40,503 nt of DNA from Comamonadaceae bacterium (GTDB lineage Bacteria > Pseudomonadota > Gammaproteobacteria > Burkholderiales > Burkholderiaceae_C). The DNA lies in assembly GCA_027486555.1 (NCBI GenBank), contig JAIXOX010000089.1:1-40503 (forward strand), written 5' to 3'. Below are positions 1 to 8,256 of the stretch, piece by piece. The stretch's first letter is position 1, and every line of letters starts with the position of its first letter. The translations under genes and the position numbers were made by a program. The notes below the pieces were generated by a model. It was given only the letters and a program-made list of their open reading frames with translations, was not told the origin of the DNA and made no database searches.

Positions 1-18
1 CCATGCTGGAGAAACCAC

Positions 19-1416
19 ATGTCAACGTCACAAACCCAATCGGGTGCCCATGCGCTCAAGCCGGTGCTCAACACCTTGCAGTTGTGGGGCATCGCCGTTG
101 GGCTGGTCATTTCTGGCGAATACTTTGGTTGGAGTTATGGATGGGCATCCGCTGGCACCTTGGGTTTTCTGGTCACCACCCTGTTCGTTGCGGCCATGTA
201 CACCACCTTCATCTTCAGTTTTACCGAGCTGAGCACGGCCATTCCCCAAGCCGGTGGTCCCTTTGCCTATGCCAAGCGCGCCTTTGGCCCCACCGGCGGC
301 TATTTGGCCGGTGCGGCCACGCTGGTGGAGTTTGTGTTCGCCCCGCCTGCCATTGCCTTGGCAATGGGCGCCTATCTGAACGTGCAGTTCCCCTCACTTG
401 ACCCCAAGTTGGCAGCACTGGGTGCTTATCTGGTGTTCATGACGCTCAACATCGTCGGCGTTCAAATTGCGGCCACTTTCGAGTTGTTCATCACCCTCAT
501 TGCTGTCTTTGAGTTGCTGGTGTTCATGGGCGTGGTGTCCCCCGGCTTTTCCATGGCCAACTTCACCAAGGGCGGGTGGTCTGGCCAGGACGACTTCACT
601 TGGGCTGCAGTGCCCGGCATGTTTGCTGCCATTCCGTTTGCCATCTGGTTTTTCTTGGCGATAGAAGGCGTTGCCATGGCCGCAGAAGAAGCCAAAGACC
701 CCCAGCGCTCCATACCGATCGCCTACATCACCGGCATCCTGACCCTGGTGTTCTTGGCTGTGGGTGTGATGGTGTTTGCAGGTGGTGCCGGTGACTGGAC
801 CCAACTCGCCAACATCAACGACCCCTTGCCCCAGGCCATGAAATTCATCGTGGGTGACAACAGCGGCTGGCTGCACATTTTGGTGTGGCTGGGCCTGTTC
901 GGTCTGGTGGCGTCGTTCCACGGCATCATCATGGGCTACTCGCGCCAGATCTACGCCTTGTCCCGCGAGGCATTCCTGCCTTCTTACTTTGCCAAAGTGC
1001 ATCCCCGCTTCAAGACCCCGCACCGTGCCATTCTGGCCGGCGGCTTTGTCGGAATTGTGGCCATCTACAGCGATTCTTTCATCACCATCGGTGGTCAGTC
1101 GCTGACCGCGAACATTGTCACCATGTCGGTGTTCGGCGCCATCTTGATGTACATCTTGAGCATGCTCAGCCTGTTCAAACTGCGCCAGTCAGAACCGTCC
1201 ATGGTGCGCCCTTTCCGTGCGCCGTTCTACCCTTTCTTTCCAGCGTTTGCGTTGTTCTGTGCGTTGGTGTGCATGGCCACCATGGTCTTCTACAACCCTT
1301 TGATCTTTGGTTTGTTTTTGGGCTTTCTGGCCTTGGGCTACGCTTACTTTAAGATGACCGGACAACAGCGTGCGGACGCCATGCCCGAAGACGTGAGCGC
1401 CCCCACAGCCCAATAA
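19..1416 (+). CDS. eat: Ethanolamine permease (APC family)
   Basis: A 465-residue, strongly hydrophobic protein with about 12 predicted membrane segments, typical of the amino acid-polyamine-organocation (APC) superfamily. The N-terminal segment (LVISGEYFGWSYGW) and the AIPQAGGPFAYAKRAFG stretch match what I know of proton-linked ethanolamine permeases rather than general amino acid permeases. It should import ethanolamine across the inner membrane. The start is supported by a GGAG sequence 8 nt upstream of the ATG. The two subunits of ethanolamine ammonia-lyase follow on the same strand after 42 nt, which strongly supports the substrate assignment. The promoter lies outside the window. A different APC substrate is possible in principle, but the context makes that unlikely. 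Confidence 0.9.
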   Translation: MSTSQTQSGAHALKPVLNTLQLWGIAVGLVISGEYFGWSYGWASAGTLGFLVTTLFVAAMYTTFIFSFTELSTAIPQAGGPFAYAKRAFGPTGGYLAGAATLVEFVFAPPAIALAMGAYLNVQFPSLDPKLAALGAYLVFMTLNIVGVQIAATFELFITLIAVFELLVFMGVVSPGFSMANFTKGGWSGQDDFTWAAVPGMFAAIPFAIWFFLAIEGVAMAAEEAKDPQRSIPIAYITGILTLVFLAVGVMVFAGGAGDWTQLANINDPLPQAMKFIVGDNSGWLHILVWLGLFGLVASFHGIIMGYSRQIYALSREAFLPSYFAKVHPRFKTPHRAILAGGFVGIVAIYSDSFITIGGQSLTANIVTMSVFGAILMYILSMLSLFKLRQSEPSMVRPFRAPFYPFFPAFALFCALVCMATMVFYNPLIFGLFLGFLALGYAYFKMTGQQRADAMPEDVSAPTAQ

Positions 1417-1458
1417 ACCCCGGGTTTTTGTGACCTGCCACTTGAACCATTCACTGCC

Positions 1459-2859
1459 GTGCCAAGCCATCCCTACCAGCACACCGTCGCAAGCCATGTT
1501 TATGGTTTTCAGGACCTCAAAGACCTGATGGCCAAGGCCACGCCATTACGCTCCGGAGATTTGCTGGCCGGGGTCGCTGCGCACACGGCGCAGGAGAGGG
1601 CTGCCGCCCAGATGGCTCTGGCGGAGCTGCCCTTGCGCACCTTCCTGACAGAGGCTTTGGTGCCCTACGAGTCGGACGAAGTGACCCGCCTGATTCTGGA
1701 TACCCACCCTGTTGAAGCGTTTGCGGCGGTGAGTCACCTGACGGTGGGCGACTTTCGCAACTGGCTGCTCAGCGATGCGGCAGACACCGAGGCTCTGAGC
1801 GCTTTGGCACCCGGCATCACCCCCGAGATGGCGGCCGCTGTGAGCAAGCTCATGCGCAACCAGGATTTGATTTTGGTGGCCAAAAAATGCCGGGTGGTCA
1901 CTGCATTTCGCAACACCATCGGCCTGCCCGGGCGCATGGCAACGCGCTTGCAGCCGAATCACCCCAACGACGATGCCACGGGCATCGCCGCCAGCTTGTT
2001 GGATGGTTTGCTTTACGGGAGCGGGGATGCTGTGATTGGCATCAACCCTGCCACCGACAACGTGGCGCAAGTGATGAAATTGGTGCACATGATGGCGGAT
2101 GTCATTGCGCACTACGAGATCCCAACCCAAAGCTGCGTGCTCACCCATGTGACCAACACCATCCAGGCCATTGAGCGCGGTGCGCCCGTGGATCTGGTTT
2201 TCCAGTCGATCGGTGGCACCGAGGCCACCAACAGCAGCTTCGGTTTGAACCTGGCGCTGTTGGCCGAGGCGCGCAGCGCGGCCCTCTCGCTGAACCGGGG
2301 GGCGGTGGGTGACAACGTGATGTATTTCGAAACCGGGCAAGGCAGCGCACTTTCCGCCAATGCCCACCATGGCATGGACCAGCAAACCTGCGAGGCGCGT
2401 GCCTATGCCGTGGCACGCGCTTTCAAGCCGCTGCTGGTCAACACGGTGGTGGGCTTCATTGGTCCCGAGTACCTGTTTGATGGCAAGCAGATCATCCGCG
2501 CAGGCCTGGAAGACCACTTCTGCGCCAAGCTGATGGGTTTGCCCATGGGCTGCGATGTTTGCTACACCAACCACGCCGAGGCCGATCAGAACGATATGGA
2601 TGTGCTGCTGACCTTGTTGGGGGCAGCAGGCTGCAACTTCGTGATGGGCGTCCCTGGCTCGGACGACATCATGCTGAACTACCAAACGACGTCTTTCCAC
2701 GACGCCCTGTATGCCCGCAAGGTGCTGGGCTTGCGGCCCGCGCCGGAGTTCGAAGCCTGGTTGCAGCGCATGAATATCTTCCAAGGGCAGGGTGCTGACT
2801 TGGTGTTGCCACCCGGGTTGCCGACTGCGTTCGAGCCAGCCTTGTTGCCTTTGGCCTGA
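1459..2859 (+). CDS. eutB: Ethanolamine ammonia-lyase large subunit
   Basis: A 466-residue protein, close to the usual EutB length (about 453-465). EutB is the TIM-barrel catalytic subunit of the adenosylcobalamin-dependent lyase that splits ethanolamine into acetaldehyde and ammonia. Family landmarks are plain: [12 protein letters not shown] near residue 35, [79 protein letters not shown] and [14 protein letters not shown]. The start used is a GTG without a clear Shine-Dalgarno sequence. It is kept because the residues just after it ([14 protein letters not shown]) align with the start of known EutB proteins. eutC follows after 8 nt. The product acetaldehyde would need an aldehyde dehydrogenase encoded elsewhere. 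Confidence 0.96.
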   Translation: MPSHPYQHTVASHVYGFQDLKDLMAKATPLRSGDLLAGVAAHTAQERAAAQMALAELPLRTFLTEALVPYESDEVTRLILDTHPVEAFAAVSHLTVGDFRNWLLSDAADTEALSALAPGITPEMAAAVSKLMRNQDLILVAKKCRVVTAFRNTIGLPGRMATRLQPNHPNDDATGIAASLLDGLLYGSGDAVIGINPATDNVAQVMKLVHMMADVIAHYEIPTQSCVLTHVTNTIQAIERGAPVDLVFQSIGGTEATNSSFGLNLALLAEARSAALSLNRGAVGDNVMYFETGQGSALSANAHHGMDQQTCEARAYAVARAFKPLLVNTVVGFIGPEYLFDGKQIIRAGLEDHFCAKLMGLPMGCDVCYTNHAEADQNDMDVLLTLLGAAGCNFVMGVPGSDDIMLNYQTTSFHDALYARKVLGLRPAPEFEAWLQRMNIFQGQGADLVLPPGLPTAFEPALLPLA

Positions 2860-2867
2860 GGTCAAGC

Positions 2868-3689
2868 ATGCCTGGTCAACCCTTGCCAGTGACCGCCAAC
2901 CCCTGGGTGGCGTTGCGCCAATTCACCGATGCCCGCATTGCCTTGGGTCGCTCCGGCGTGAGCTTGCCCACAAGCGCGCACCTTGCGTTCCAACTCGCCC
3001 ACGCTCAGGCGCGCGACGCCGTGCACCACGGTTTGGATGGTAAGGCCTTGTCGGAGCAGCTCAGCGTGGCATGGCCCGGTCTGCCGGGCGCTGTGCTCCA
3101 ACTGCACAGCGCGGCCACCGATCGCCACCATTACTTGCAGCGCCCCGATCTGGGGCGTCGGCTGGACATCGGATCGCGTGAAGTGTTGGCCCCTTTTGAA
3201 GACACCTTGGAGGCGCGATCGTTTGACCTCGCATTGGTGATCGCAGACGGACTGTCGGCTTTGGCCATTGAGCAAAACGCTGCGCCCTTCCTTGCCGCTT
3301 TGTACCAGCGCATGGAGGGGGAGCGTTGGCAGCTCGCGCCCTTGTGCGTGGTGCGCCAAGCCCGTGTCGCCATCGGCGATGAAATCGGGCAGGCGCTGGG
3401 CGCCAAAGCCGTGGTGGTGTTGATCGGGGAGCGCCCCGGTTTGAGTTCGCCGGACAGCATGGGCCTGTACCTGACGTGGATGCCCCGCGTGGGCCTCACG
3501 GATGCGAGCCGCAATTGCATTTCAAATGTGCGACCCGCCGGGCTGTCGTATGACGAAGCTGCCCACAAACTGCATTTCCTGCTGGCTCAGTCGCGACAGC
3601 GCCAGCTTTCCGGGGTGGACCTGAAAGACGAAACCGTCACTGCGGCAACCGCCCTGAACGCAGGCCACGGCAACTTCTTGCTGAGGTAA
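2868..3689 (+). CDS. eutC: Ethanolamine ammonia-lyase small subunit
   Basis: A 273-residue EutC, slightly shorter than the enterobacterial protein (about 295). It pairs with EutB and helps bind adenosylcobalamin. Recognisable stretches are [23 protein letters not shown] at the N-terminus, [52 protein letters not shown] sequence around residue 180, and [20 protein letters not shown] followed by [16 protein letters not shown] Shine-Dalgarno sequence lies just before the ATG and overlaps the end of eutB, so the two subunits are probably translationally coupled. The next gene (cysK) converges on it with only 19 nt between the stop codons, and I see no hairpin terminator in that gap. Confidence 0.95.
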   Translation: MPGQPLPVTANPWVALRQFTDARIALGRSGVSLPTSAHLAFQLAHAQARDAVHHGLDGKALSEQLSVAWPGLPGAVLQLHSAATDRHHYLQRPDLGRRLDIGSREVLAPFEDTLEARSFDLALVIADGLSALAIEQNAAPFLAALYQRMEGERWQLAPLCVVRQARVAIGDEIGQALGAKAVVVLIGERPGLSSPDSMGLYLTWMPRVGLTDASRNCISNVRPAGLSYDEAAHKLHFLLAQSRQRQLSGVDLKDETVTAATALNAGHGNFLLR

Positions 3690-3708
3690 ACCGCAGCCGC
3701 AGCGCGCG

Positions 3709-4626
3709 TCAAGCGGGCAGGTAACCTTCGACCGACAGGTAGCGCTCGCCGGTGTCGTAGTTGAAACCCAAGACGGTGCTGCCTGCTGGAATTTCGGGGA
3801 GCTTTTGCGCAATGGCAGCCAGCGTGGCACCGCTGGAGATGCCCACCAACAAGCCTTCTTCACGCGCACTGCGCCGGCCGTACTCGCGGGCCGCTTCGGC
3901 GTCGACTTGAATCACGCCATCCAGCAAATCGGTTTTCAGGTTTTTGGGGATAAAGCCCGCGCCAATGCCCTGAATAGGGTGTGGGGAGGGTGAGCCGCCG
4001 CTGATCACGGGTGACGCAGAGGGCTCCACGGCAAATACCTTGAGTTGCGGCCATTGGGATTTGAGCACCTGCGCCACACCGCTCAGGTGCCCGCCGGTCC
4101 CCACGCCGGTGATGATGTAGTCAACGCCGCCAGGAAAGTCGTTGGCGATTTCAAGGGCCGTGGTGCGCACATGGACGTCGATGTTGGAGGGGTTTTCAAA
4201 CTGCTGGGGAATCCAAGCGTTGGGGGTTTGGGCCTTGAGCTCTTCTGCGCGGGCGATGGCACCTTTCATGCCTTTTTCGCGAGGGGTCAGGTCGAAACTG
4301 GCACCATAGGCCAACATGAGGCGGCGACGCTCGACAGACATGCTGTCGGGCATGACCAAAATCAGCTTGTAGCCTTTGACGGCCGCGACCAGAGCCAAGC
4401 CTACGCCGGTGTTGCCCGATGTGGGTTCAATGATGGTTGCGCCGGGTTGCAGCGCGCCGCTGCGCTCGGCGTCTTCGATCATGGCCAATGCAATCCGGTC
4501 CTTGATGGACCCGCCCGGATTGGCACGCTCGCTCTTGACATAGACCTTGTGGCTGTTGCCGAACAGCTTGTTGATGCGGATGTGGGGCGTGTTGCCGATG
4601 GTTTGCAGAACGTTGTCGAATGTCAT
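3709..4626 (-). CDS. cysK: Cysteine synthase A (O-acetylserine sulfhydrylase)
   Basis: A 305-residue PLP-dependent enzyme that makes L-cysteine from O-acetylserine and sulfide in the cytoplasm. The PLP lysine is K42 in PGGSIKDR. The phosphate- and substrate-binding loops are [10 protein letters not shown] and [16 protein letters not shown], and the ISSGATLAA motif near the C-terminus is intact. I chose the ATG at 4626 ([14 protein letters not shown]) because CysK proteins start about there. An in-frame ATG at 4671 would add 15 residues that look like leader sequence. It is transcribed alone, divergently from rnpB and convergently with eutC. CysM is an alternative name, but sequence and length fit CysK better. 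Confidence 0.93.
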   Translation of the reverse strand: MTFDNVLQTIGNTPHIRINKLFGNSHKVYVKSERANPGGSIKDRIALAMIEDAERSGALQPGATIIEPTSGNTGVGLALVAAVKGYKLILVMPDSMSVERRRLMLAYGASFDLTPREKGMKGAIARAEELKAQTPNAWIPQQFENPSNIDVHVRTTALEIANDFPGGVDYIITGVGTGGHLSGVAQVLKSQWPQLKVFAVEPSASPVISGGSPSPHPIQGIGAGFIPKNLKTDLLDGVIQVDAEAAREYGRRSAREEGLLVGISSGATLAAIAQKLPEIPAGSTVLGFNYDTGERYLSVEGYLPA

Positions 4627-4706
4627 GGTGGGGCTTCGTGTTGGGTTTTGGGTCTGAACATTTTGGTGCAAAGTTGCGATACAGCTTCAACAGTTTCTAC
4701 ATACCG

Positions 4707-4740
4707 TTATACCTGCTCCAGCAGGGCTGATAATGTGGGG
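4707..4740 (+). promoter_or_regulatory. Probable sigma-70 promoter of rnpB
   Basis: A -10 hexamer GATAAT (4729-4734, five of six to consensus) ends 6 nt before the predicted first base of RNase P RNA at 4741. A weak -35 element TTATAC lies at 4707-4712 with a 16-nt spacer. The spacing relative to the RNA 5' end is what makes this convincing. The -35 is poor, and no experiment is available here. Confidence 0.55.
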
Positions 4741-5085
4741 GTGAAGCCCGCCAGACCACCGCTGGTGCAATTTTGGAAACAAAGCACTGGAGGAACGTCC
4801 GGACTGCACAGGGCAGCGTAGCAGCTAACGGCTGTCCACCGACAAGTCGGCCACGCAAGTGGCAGGCCCTAAGGTGAGGATCAGAGCAACAGAGACGAGC
4901 CGATTCAGTTCGGGTGAAACGGGCAATCTCTACGCGCAGCAATACCAAGTAGGCACACGTTGACGGGGCCCCCGGAGTGTGCGGGTAGGTAGCATCGAGC
5001 CGTTCGGGTGACCGGCGGCCCAGAGTAATGGTGGTCACATGGGGGAAACCCCATGCACAGAATCCGGCTTATCGGCGAGCTTCAC
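4741..5085 (+). ncRNA. rnpB: RNase P RNA (bacterial type A)
   Basis: This is the catalytic RNA that removes tRNA 5' leaders together with the RnpA protein. About 345 nt, a normal length. The ends pair as helix P1: GTGAAGC at 4741-4747 with GCTTCAC at 5079-5085. Universally conserved blocks are present in order: GAGGAACGTCCGGACT with CACAGGGCAG (CR-I), GATCAGAGCAACAGAGACGAG (P10/11 region), GGTGAAACGGGCAATCTCTACG, AGCAATACCAAGTAGGC, CGGGTAGGTAGC-like sequence, and the 3' block ACAGAATCCGGCTTATCGG that pairs with the 5' region (CR-V). The gene lies between cysK (divergent) and an Rrf2 regulator (convergent). Ends are inferred from helix P1 and may be off by a few bases. Confidence 0.96.
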
Positions 5086-5098
5086 ACTTTTTTAAGAC

Positions 5099-5134
5099 CC
5101 ACAAAAAAACCCGCCGAAGCGGGTTTTTTTGTGG
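5099..5134. terminator. Bidirectional intrinsic terminator between rnpB and the Rrf2 gene
   Basis: A perfect hairpin: CCAC, seven A, CCCGC, loop CGAA, GCGGG, seven T, GTGG. GC core plus a T7 tract on either strand makes it a rho-independent terminator in both directions. It sits 13 nt after the 3' end of rnpB and 12 nt after the stop of the convergent Rrf2 gene, so it can serve both. Confidence 0.9.
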
Positions 5135-5146
5135 AGCCTTGTGGAA

Positions 5147-5668
5147 TCAGCCGCGTGAAGGCAACAAGCTGCCAGCAAGGGCAAAAACTGAATTGGGCGC
5201 CGTGATTTTCAAGGTGCTTTTGGGCTTGGCAAACACGCCGCGCTTCACGGACGGGGCAGGAGCTGGCTCAACCGTCACGCCTTTGGTGCGTTGTTCGGCC
5301 ACCAATTGACGCAAGCTGATGGACTGCAGGTGGGTCAGCATTTTTTCGTTCAAACCGGCCCACAGGTCACTGTTCATCCAGCCGCCTTCGGCAGCTGCTT
5401 CTTCATCAGAGGGCGCATCGACAGCGCCCACAATGTCGGCCATGGTGATTTTTTCGGCGTTGCGCGACAGCGAATAACCGCCGCCGGGGCCGCGGGTGCT
5501 CTCGACCAGGCCTTGCTGGCGGAGTTTGCTGAACAGCTGCTCGAGGTAGGACAGCGAAATTTGGTGGCGCACGCTGATGGCGGCCAGTGAAACGGGGCCG
5601 CGGTCTTCGCGCAGTGCAACGTCGATCATCGCGGTGACGGCAAATCGGCTCTTGGTGCTCAAACGCAT
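5147..5668 (-). CDS. IscR-like Rrf2 family transcriptional regulator lacking cysteines
   Basis: A 173-residue Rrf2-family regulator. Residues 1-80 match IscR closely: MRLSTKSRFAVTAMIDVAL, then the winged-helix recognition region ISLSYLEQLFSKLR and STRGPGGGYSLSR. The C-terminal helix also matches (SISLRQLVAEQ). IscR normally binds a [2Fe-2S] cluster through three cysteines between about residues 92 and 106. Here that stretch (GAVDAPSDEEAAAEGGWMN, about 82-99) has none, and the whole protein contains no cysteine. It is therefore unlikely to sense Fe-S status as IscR does. No isc genes are adjacent. The C-terminal 40 residues (PAPAPSVKRGVF onward) are an extra tail. Translation is supported by TAAGGAG 7 nt before the ATG. 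Family assignment is firm; the regulated genes are unknown. Confidence 0.88.
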   Translation of the reverse strand: MRLSTKSRFAVTAMIDVALREDRGPVSLAAISVRHQISLSYLEQLFSKLRQQGLVESTRGPGGGYSLSRNAEKITMADIVGAVDAPSDEEAAAEGGWMNSDLWAGLNEKMLTHLQSISLRQLVAEQRTKGVTVEPAPAPSVKRGVFAKPKSTLKITAPNSVFALAGSLLPSRG

Positions 5669-5719
5669 GGTGTGCTCCTTAGTACATTGGCCAAGCCCTC
5701 ATGGACACTGGCCCGGTCA

Positions 5720-5794
5720 CAGTTTGTGGTTTTCACAATCAGGACTGAATAACAATTTTCTCAGACTCTTGACACAAATGGGGATTGCCCATTT
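5720..5794 (-). promoter_or_regulatory. Candidate promoter and operators of the Rrf2 gene
   Basis: Read on the minus strand, TTGTGT (5772-5777) and TGTTAT (5749-5754) are separated by 17 nt, a plausible but weak sigma-70 promoter for the gene starting at 5668. Overlapping the -35 is an inverted repeat AAATGGG-GATTG-CCCATTT (5776-5794). A second one, TTGTG-GTTTT-CACAA (5724-5738), lies just downstream of the predicted start point. Either could be an autoregulatory operator, as is usual for Rrf2 proteins. Neither resembles a well-known box closely enough for me to name it. Confidence 0.35.
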
Positions 5795-5835
5795 CTTTTC
5801 AAGGGTAAATCCTGTGTGTTTTTGTCGGACATCAA

Positions 5836-6531
5836 CTAAAAGCGTTCATAGCCTTCCAGTTGCCGCCACTGACCGGACTCCAGAGGTGAGACGCTCAAAC
5901 GCCCCACCCGTTGGCGGCGCAGGTCTTGCAAGGGGCATTGCTCGTCCAGCCAGCGGCCCAGGTCCAGGCCGTCAATGTCTTTGCCCGCGATGCGCAGCAC
6001 CGTGAGTTGGTCAGTCTGGCGGTTGACGCTGGCGCGGATGCCGGGGCCGTTCAGGGCTTTGATGAGGCTTTCGGGCACTTCACTCCCCACGGTGGCCATC
6101 CATTCTTGTTCCATGGGGCTGCGGCGGTCTTCCAGGTGGCGCAGCACGCCCACATCGTCCGAAAAAATACACAAACCGCTGGCGGGTTTGGCCAGTGGCA
6201 GGGGCATTTGCATTTTGGACAGGCGTTCAGGTCCCCAAATGCCGGGCTGGGGGGCCTTGAGACCCACGGTGTCTTGCAGCCAGGCCAGATTGGCCACCCG
6301 GTGGGCTGGCTTGAACAGCACCAAAGTCATGGGGGCCAATGCGGCCATCGAGACCAAGCGGTTGACCTGAACGTCCTGCTCGGGGCGCACGCGCCTGGCC
6401 GGGTCAGTGACCACTTTGCCACCCACTTGTACGCCGCCGGCCACGATCAAGGCTTCGGCTTCGCGGCGCGAGCAGTTTTGCTCGGCGGCCACGCGTTTGG
6501 CCAGGCGGATGCCTTCTTCAGAGGAAATCAT
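5836..6531 (-). CDS. S4-domain, RsuA/RluF-family protein with degenerate pseudouridine synthase active site
   Basis: A 231-residue protein. Residues 1-60 form an S4 RNA-binding domain (GIRLAKRVAAEQNCSRREAEALI, VQVGGKVVTDPARRV). The remainder follows the RsuA/RluF fold and ends with the usual QRVGRLSVSPLESGQWRQL. The catalytic motif is normally GRLD followed by a TxGL-type segment. Here it reads PLPLAKPASGL, so Ala occupies the place of the catalytic Asp. The second active-site motif (NRQIRRM type) is replaced by DIDGLDLGRWL. It probably binds RNA without making pseudouridine; that is inference from missing residues. The start is uncertain: the ATG at 6531 begins just before the S4 domain, while an in-frame ATG at 6594 would overlap the upstream gene by 35 nt. 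It is probably co-transcribed with the NUDIX/MBL gene. Confidence 0.82.
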   Translation of the reverse strand: MISSEEGIRLAKRVAAEQNCSRREAEALIVAGGVQVGGKVVTDPARRVRPEQDVQVNRLVSMAALAPMTLVLFKPAHRVANLAWLQDTVGLKAPQPGIWGPERLSKMQMPLPLAKPASGLCIFSDDVGVLRHLEDRRSPMEQEWMATVGSEVPESLIKALNGPGIRASVNRQTDQLTVLRIAGKDIDGLDLGRWLDEQCPLQDLRRQRVGRLSVSPLESGQWRQLEGYERF

Positions 6532-6559
6532 CCATGCTTTCAAAAATGATGGGTGCGAA

Positions 6560-8206
6560 TCAAGACAATGCTTGTTCGCGAATGTGGTCCACATGCGCTT
6601 GTAAAGAACGTGCGGCCACGGGCCACAGGCGGGGTGGCACGTCGTCGTAGGCTTTTTCCACCCACTCTTGCAGGCTGCCTTGGGGCAGGGCTTGCATGGC
6701 GGCGGCTATTTTGGCTTCGCGCTTGAGTCGGTGCGCTTTCAGGTGCGTGATGGCTTGGTGTGCAAAACCCAGCACATGGCCGTGCGCAGGCAAGATGAAT
6801 TCGATGCCGCCGGCATCACAAGCTGCGGCCAGTTTGTCCAGCGAATCCAAATAGTCACCCATGTGGCCGTCGGGTGGGTCGATCACCGTTGTGCTGCCAT
6901 TGAGCACATGGTCACCCGAAAACAGCAGGCCGTCTTCTTCGAGCACCAGGCACAGGTGATTGGCCGCATGGCCAGGGGTGTGCACCACGCGCAAGGTGTG
7001 GGTGATCTCGCCGTCCACACCAAGGCCTTGCAGCACCAGTTTTTCGCCATCGGCCAGTTCTCGCTCGGGCGTGAAGCGGCTGTTGGCGCGGGCGGTGGGC
7101 TTGGAGGCCAGGCCCAAAATGGGCGGTTTGTGGGTGCACAGCGCTTGCAATGGGGCTGCGCCCGGTGAGTGGTCTGCGTGCGAATGGGTGCACACAATCG
7201 CCTTGATTTGCCCGCCTGCTGCACGCCACAGGCGCTGCAGGTGGTTCTCGTCGGCAGGGCCGGGGTCGATGGCGATGTAGCCTGTGTTGGGGTCGCCCAC
7301 CAAGTAGCTGTTGGTGCCAGGGCCGGTCATCACGCCGGGGTTGGGGGCGGTCAGGCGCTGCACGTTTTGGAGCAGAGGCACCGGCTGGTCGGTCTGCCAG
7401 TCCAAGTGGTGGTGGATTTGCCCGTCGGGCGTCACCAGGGCCAGCTCGCCAAACGGGGCTTCGTGCTCCATGTAGCGCGCTTCCTTGCCCGCCAGCCAGC
7501 CGGCGCGGGGGCAGCTGGTCCACAGCGGCTCGTCGTTCACGGCGCAGGCCTGCAGCACTTCATCCACCTTGTTAAAGGCCTTGAGGCGCTCGAGCGTGCG
7601 AATGGTCGGGAAGATGATGAAAAACTGCCCCGCTTGGTGGCGCGTCAGCGCATCGACCGGGCGCACCCAGACGGGCTCGAACTGCTCGGACTCGTCGGCC
7701 ACCGGGGTTTGGCCTTCGGGCATGCGGGCCACCAAAAAGGGCACGTCAAAGCGGCGCGGCAGGTCGCGGTCGGTGATCCAGTGGGCCAGCACAAACACCT
7801 GGTCGGCGGCCAAGGTCAAGCCTTTGGCTTGGCACTGTGTGGCAAAAGGGGCTTTGCGGTCGATGTGGGTGATGTCCGTGTTGTCAGCCCAGCGCCCATC
7901 GGTGTGGCGGGCAAACAAAATGCCCAGCTCTTCAAAGCTTTCACGGATCGCAGCGATCGCTTGCGTCAGGTGCAAGTCGCTTTGCTTGGGGCGGCGCTGA
8001 CCCATGCCGTGTGCTTGAGCATCGGCGGCATCGATGCCGCCGCCCGGGAACACATAGGCACCGGGCGCAAAGCTCGCGGTCATGGAGCGTCGGGTCATCA
8101 AGACCTCGATGCCTTGGGGCCCATCGCGCAAGAGCAGCACGGTGGCTGCTGGGCGCAGGGGCGCAGGTTCACGTTGGGGGTAGAGGAGTTGGGATGTGCG
8201 TGCCAT
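6560..8206 (-). CDS. NUDIX hydrolase / metallo-beta-lactamase-fold fusion protein
   Basis: A 548-residue two-domain protein. The N-terminal half (about 15-230) is a NUDIX domain of the NUDT19 kind. Its Nudix box is interrupted: FPGGGID at 53-59 is separated by an insertion from RESFEELG at 88-95, which supplies the catalytic glutamates. The C-terminal half (about 260-548) is a metallo-beta-lactamase fold with the metal motif HSHADH at 341-346, a downstream [12 protein letters not shown] histidine and FSGDHVL. This half resembles LACTB2/glyoxalase II-type hydrolases. The expected chemistry is hydrolysis of a nucleoside-diphosphate or CoA-type substrate by one half and an ester, thioester or phosphodiester by the other. 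The true substrates cannot be told from sequence. It is divergent from dapF with 50 nt between start codons. Confidence 0.88.
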   Translation of the reverse strand: MARTSQLLYPQREPAPLRPAATVLLLRDGPQGIEVLMTRRSMTASFAPGAYVFPGGGIDAADAQAHGMGQRRPKQSDLHLTQAIAAIRESFEELGILFARHTDGRWADNTDITHIDRKAPFATQCQAKGLTLAADQVFVLAHWITDRDLPRRFDVPFLVARMPEGQTPVADESEQFEPVWVRPVDALTRHQAGQFFIIFPTIRTLERLKAFNKVDEVLQACAVNDEPLWTSCPRAGWLAGKEARYMEHEAPFGELALVTPDGQIHHHLDWQTDQPVPLLQNVQRLTAPNPGVMTGPGTNSYLVGDPNTGYIAIDPGPADENHLQRLWRAAGGQIKAIVCTHSHADHSPGAAPLQALCTHKPPILGLASKPTARANSRFTPERELADGEKLVLQGLGVDGEITHTLRVVHTPGHAANHLCLVLEEDGLLFSGDHVLNGSTTVIDPPDGHMGDYLDSLDKLAAACDAGGIEFILPAHGHVLGFAHQAITHLKAHRLKREAKIAAAMQALPQGSLQEWVEKAYDDVPPRLWPVAARSLQAHVDHIREQALS

Positions 8207-8256
8207 GCCCCATTATCAGGCTGCTGAGGGCCTGTGCACGGGCGATAATTGCGGCC

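Noticed and set aside
1411..1436. AAACCCCGGGTTTTT after eat as a terminator
   Set aside because: The palindrome has no loop and a short stem, and eutB follows closely in the same operon, so termination here is unlikely.
1546..2865. A 439-codon open frame antisense to eutB
   Set aside because: It is fully covered by a highly conserved EutB. The antisense translation has low-complexity His/Gln/Arg composition and no family features.
5768..5796. TTGACA on the plus strand at 5768 as a promoter
   Set aside because: There is no acceptable -10 at suitable spacing and no plus-strand gene downstream; both following genes are on the minus strand.
7169..8227. A 352-codon plus-strand frame opposite the NUDIX domain
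   Set aside because: It lies opposite a gene with intact catalytic motifs, and its Gly/His/Val/Gln-rich translation matches no protein family I know.
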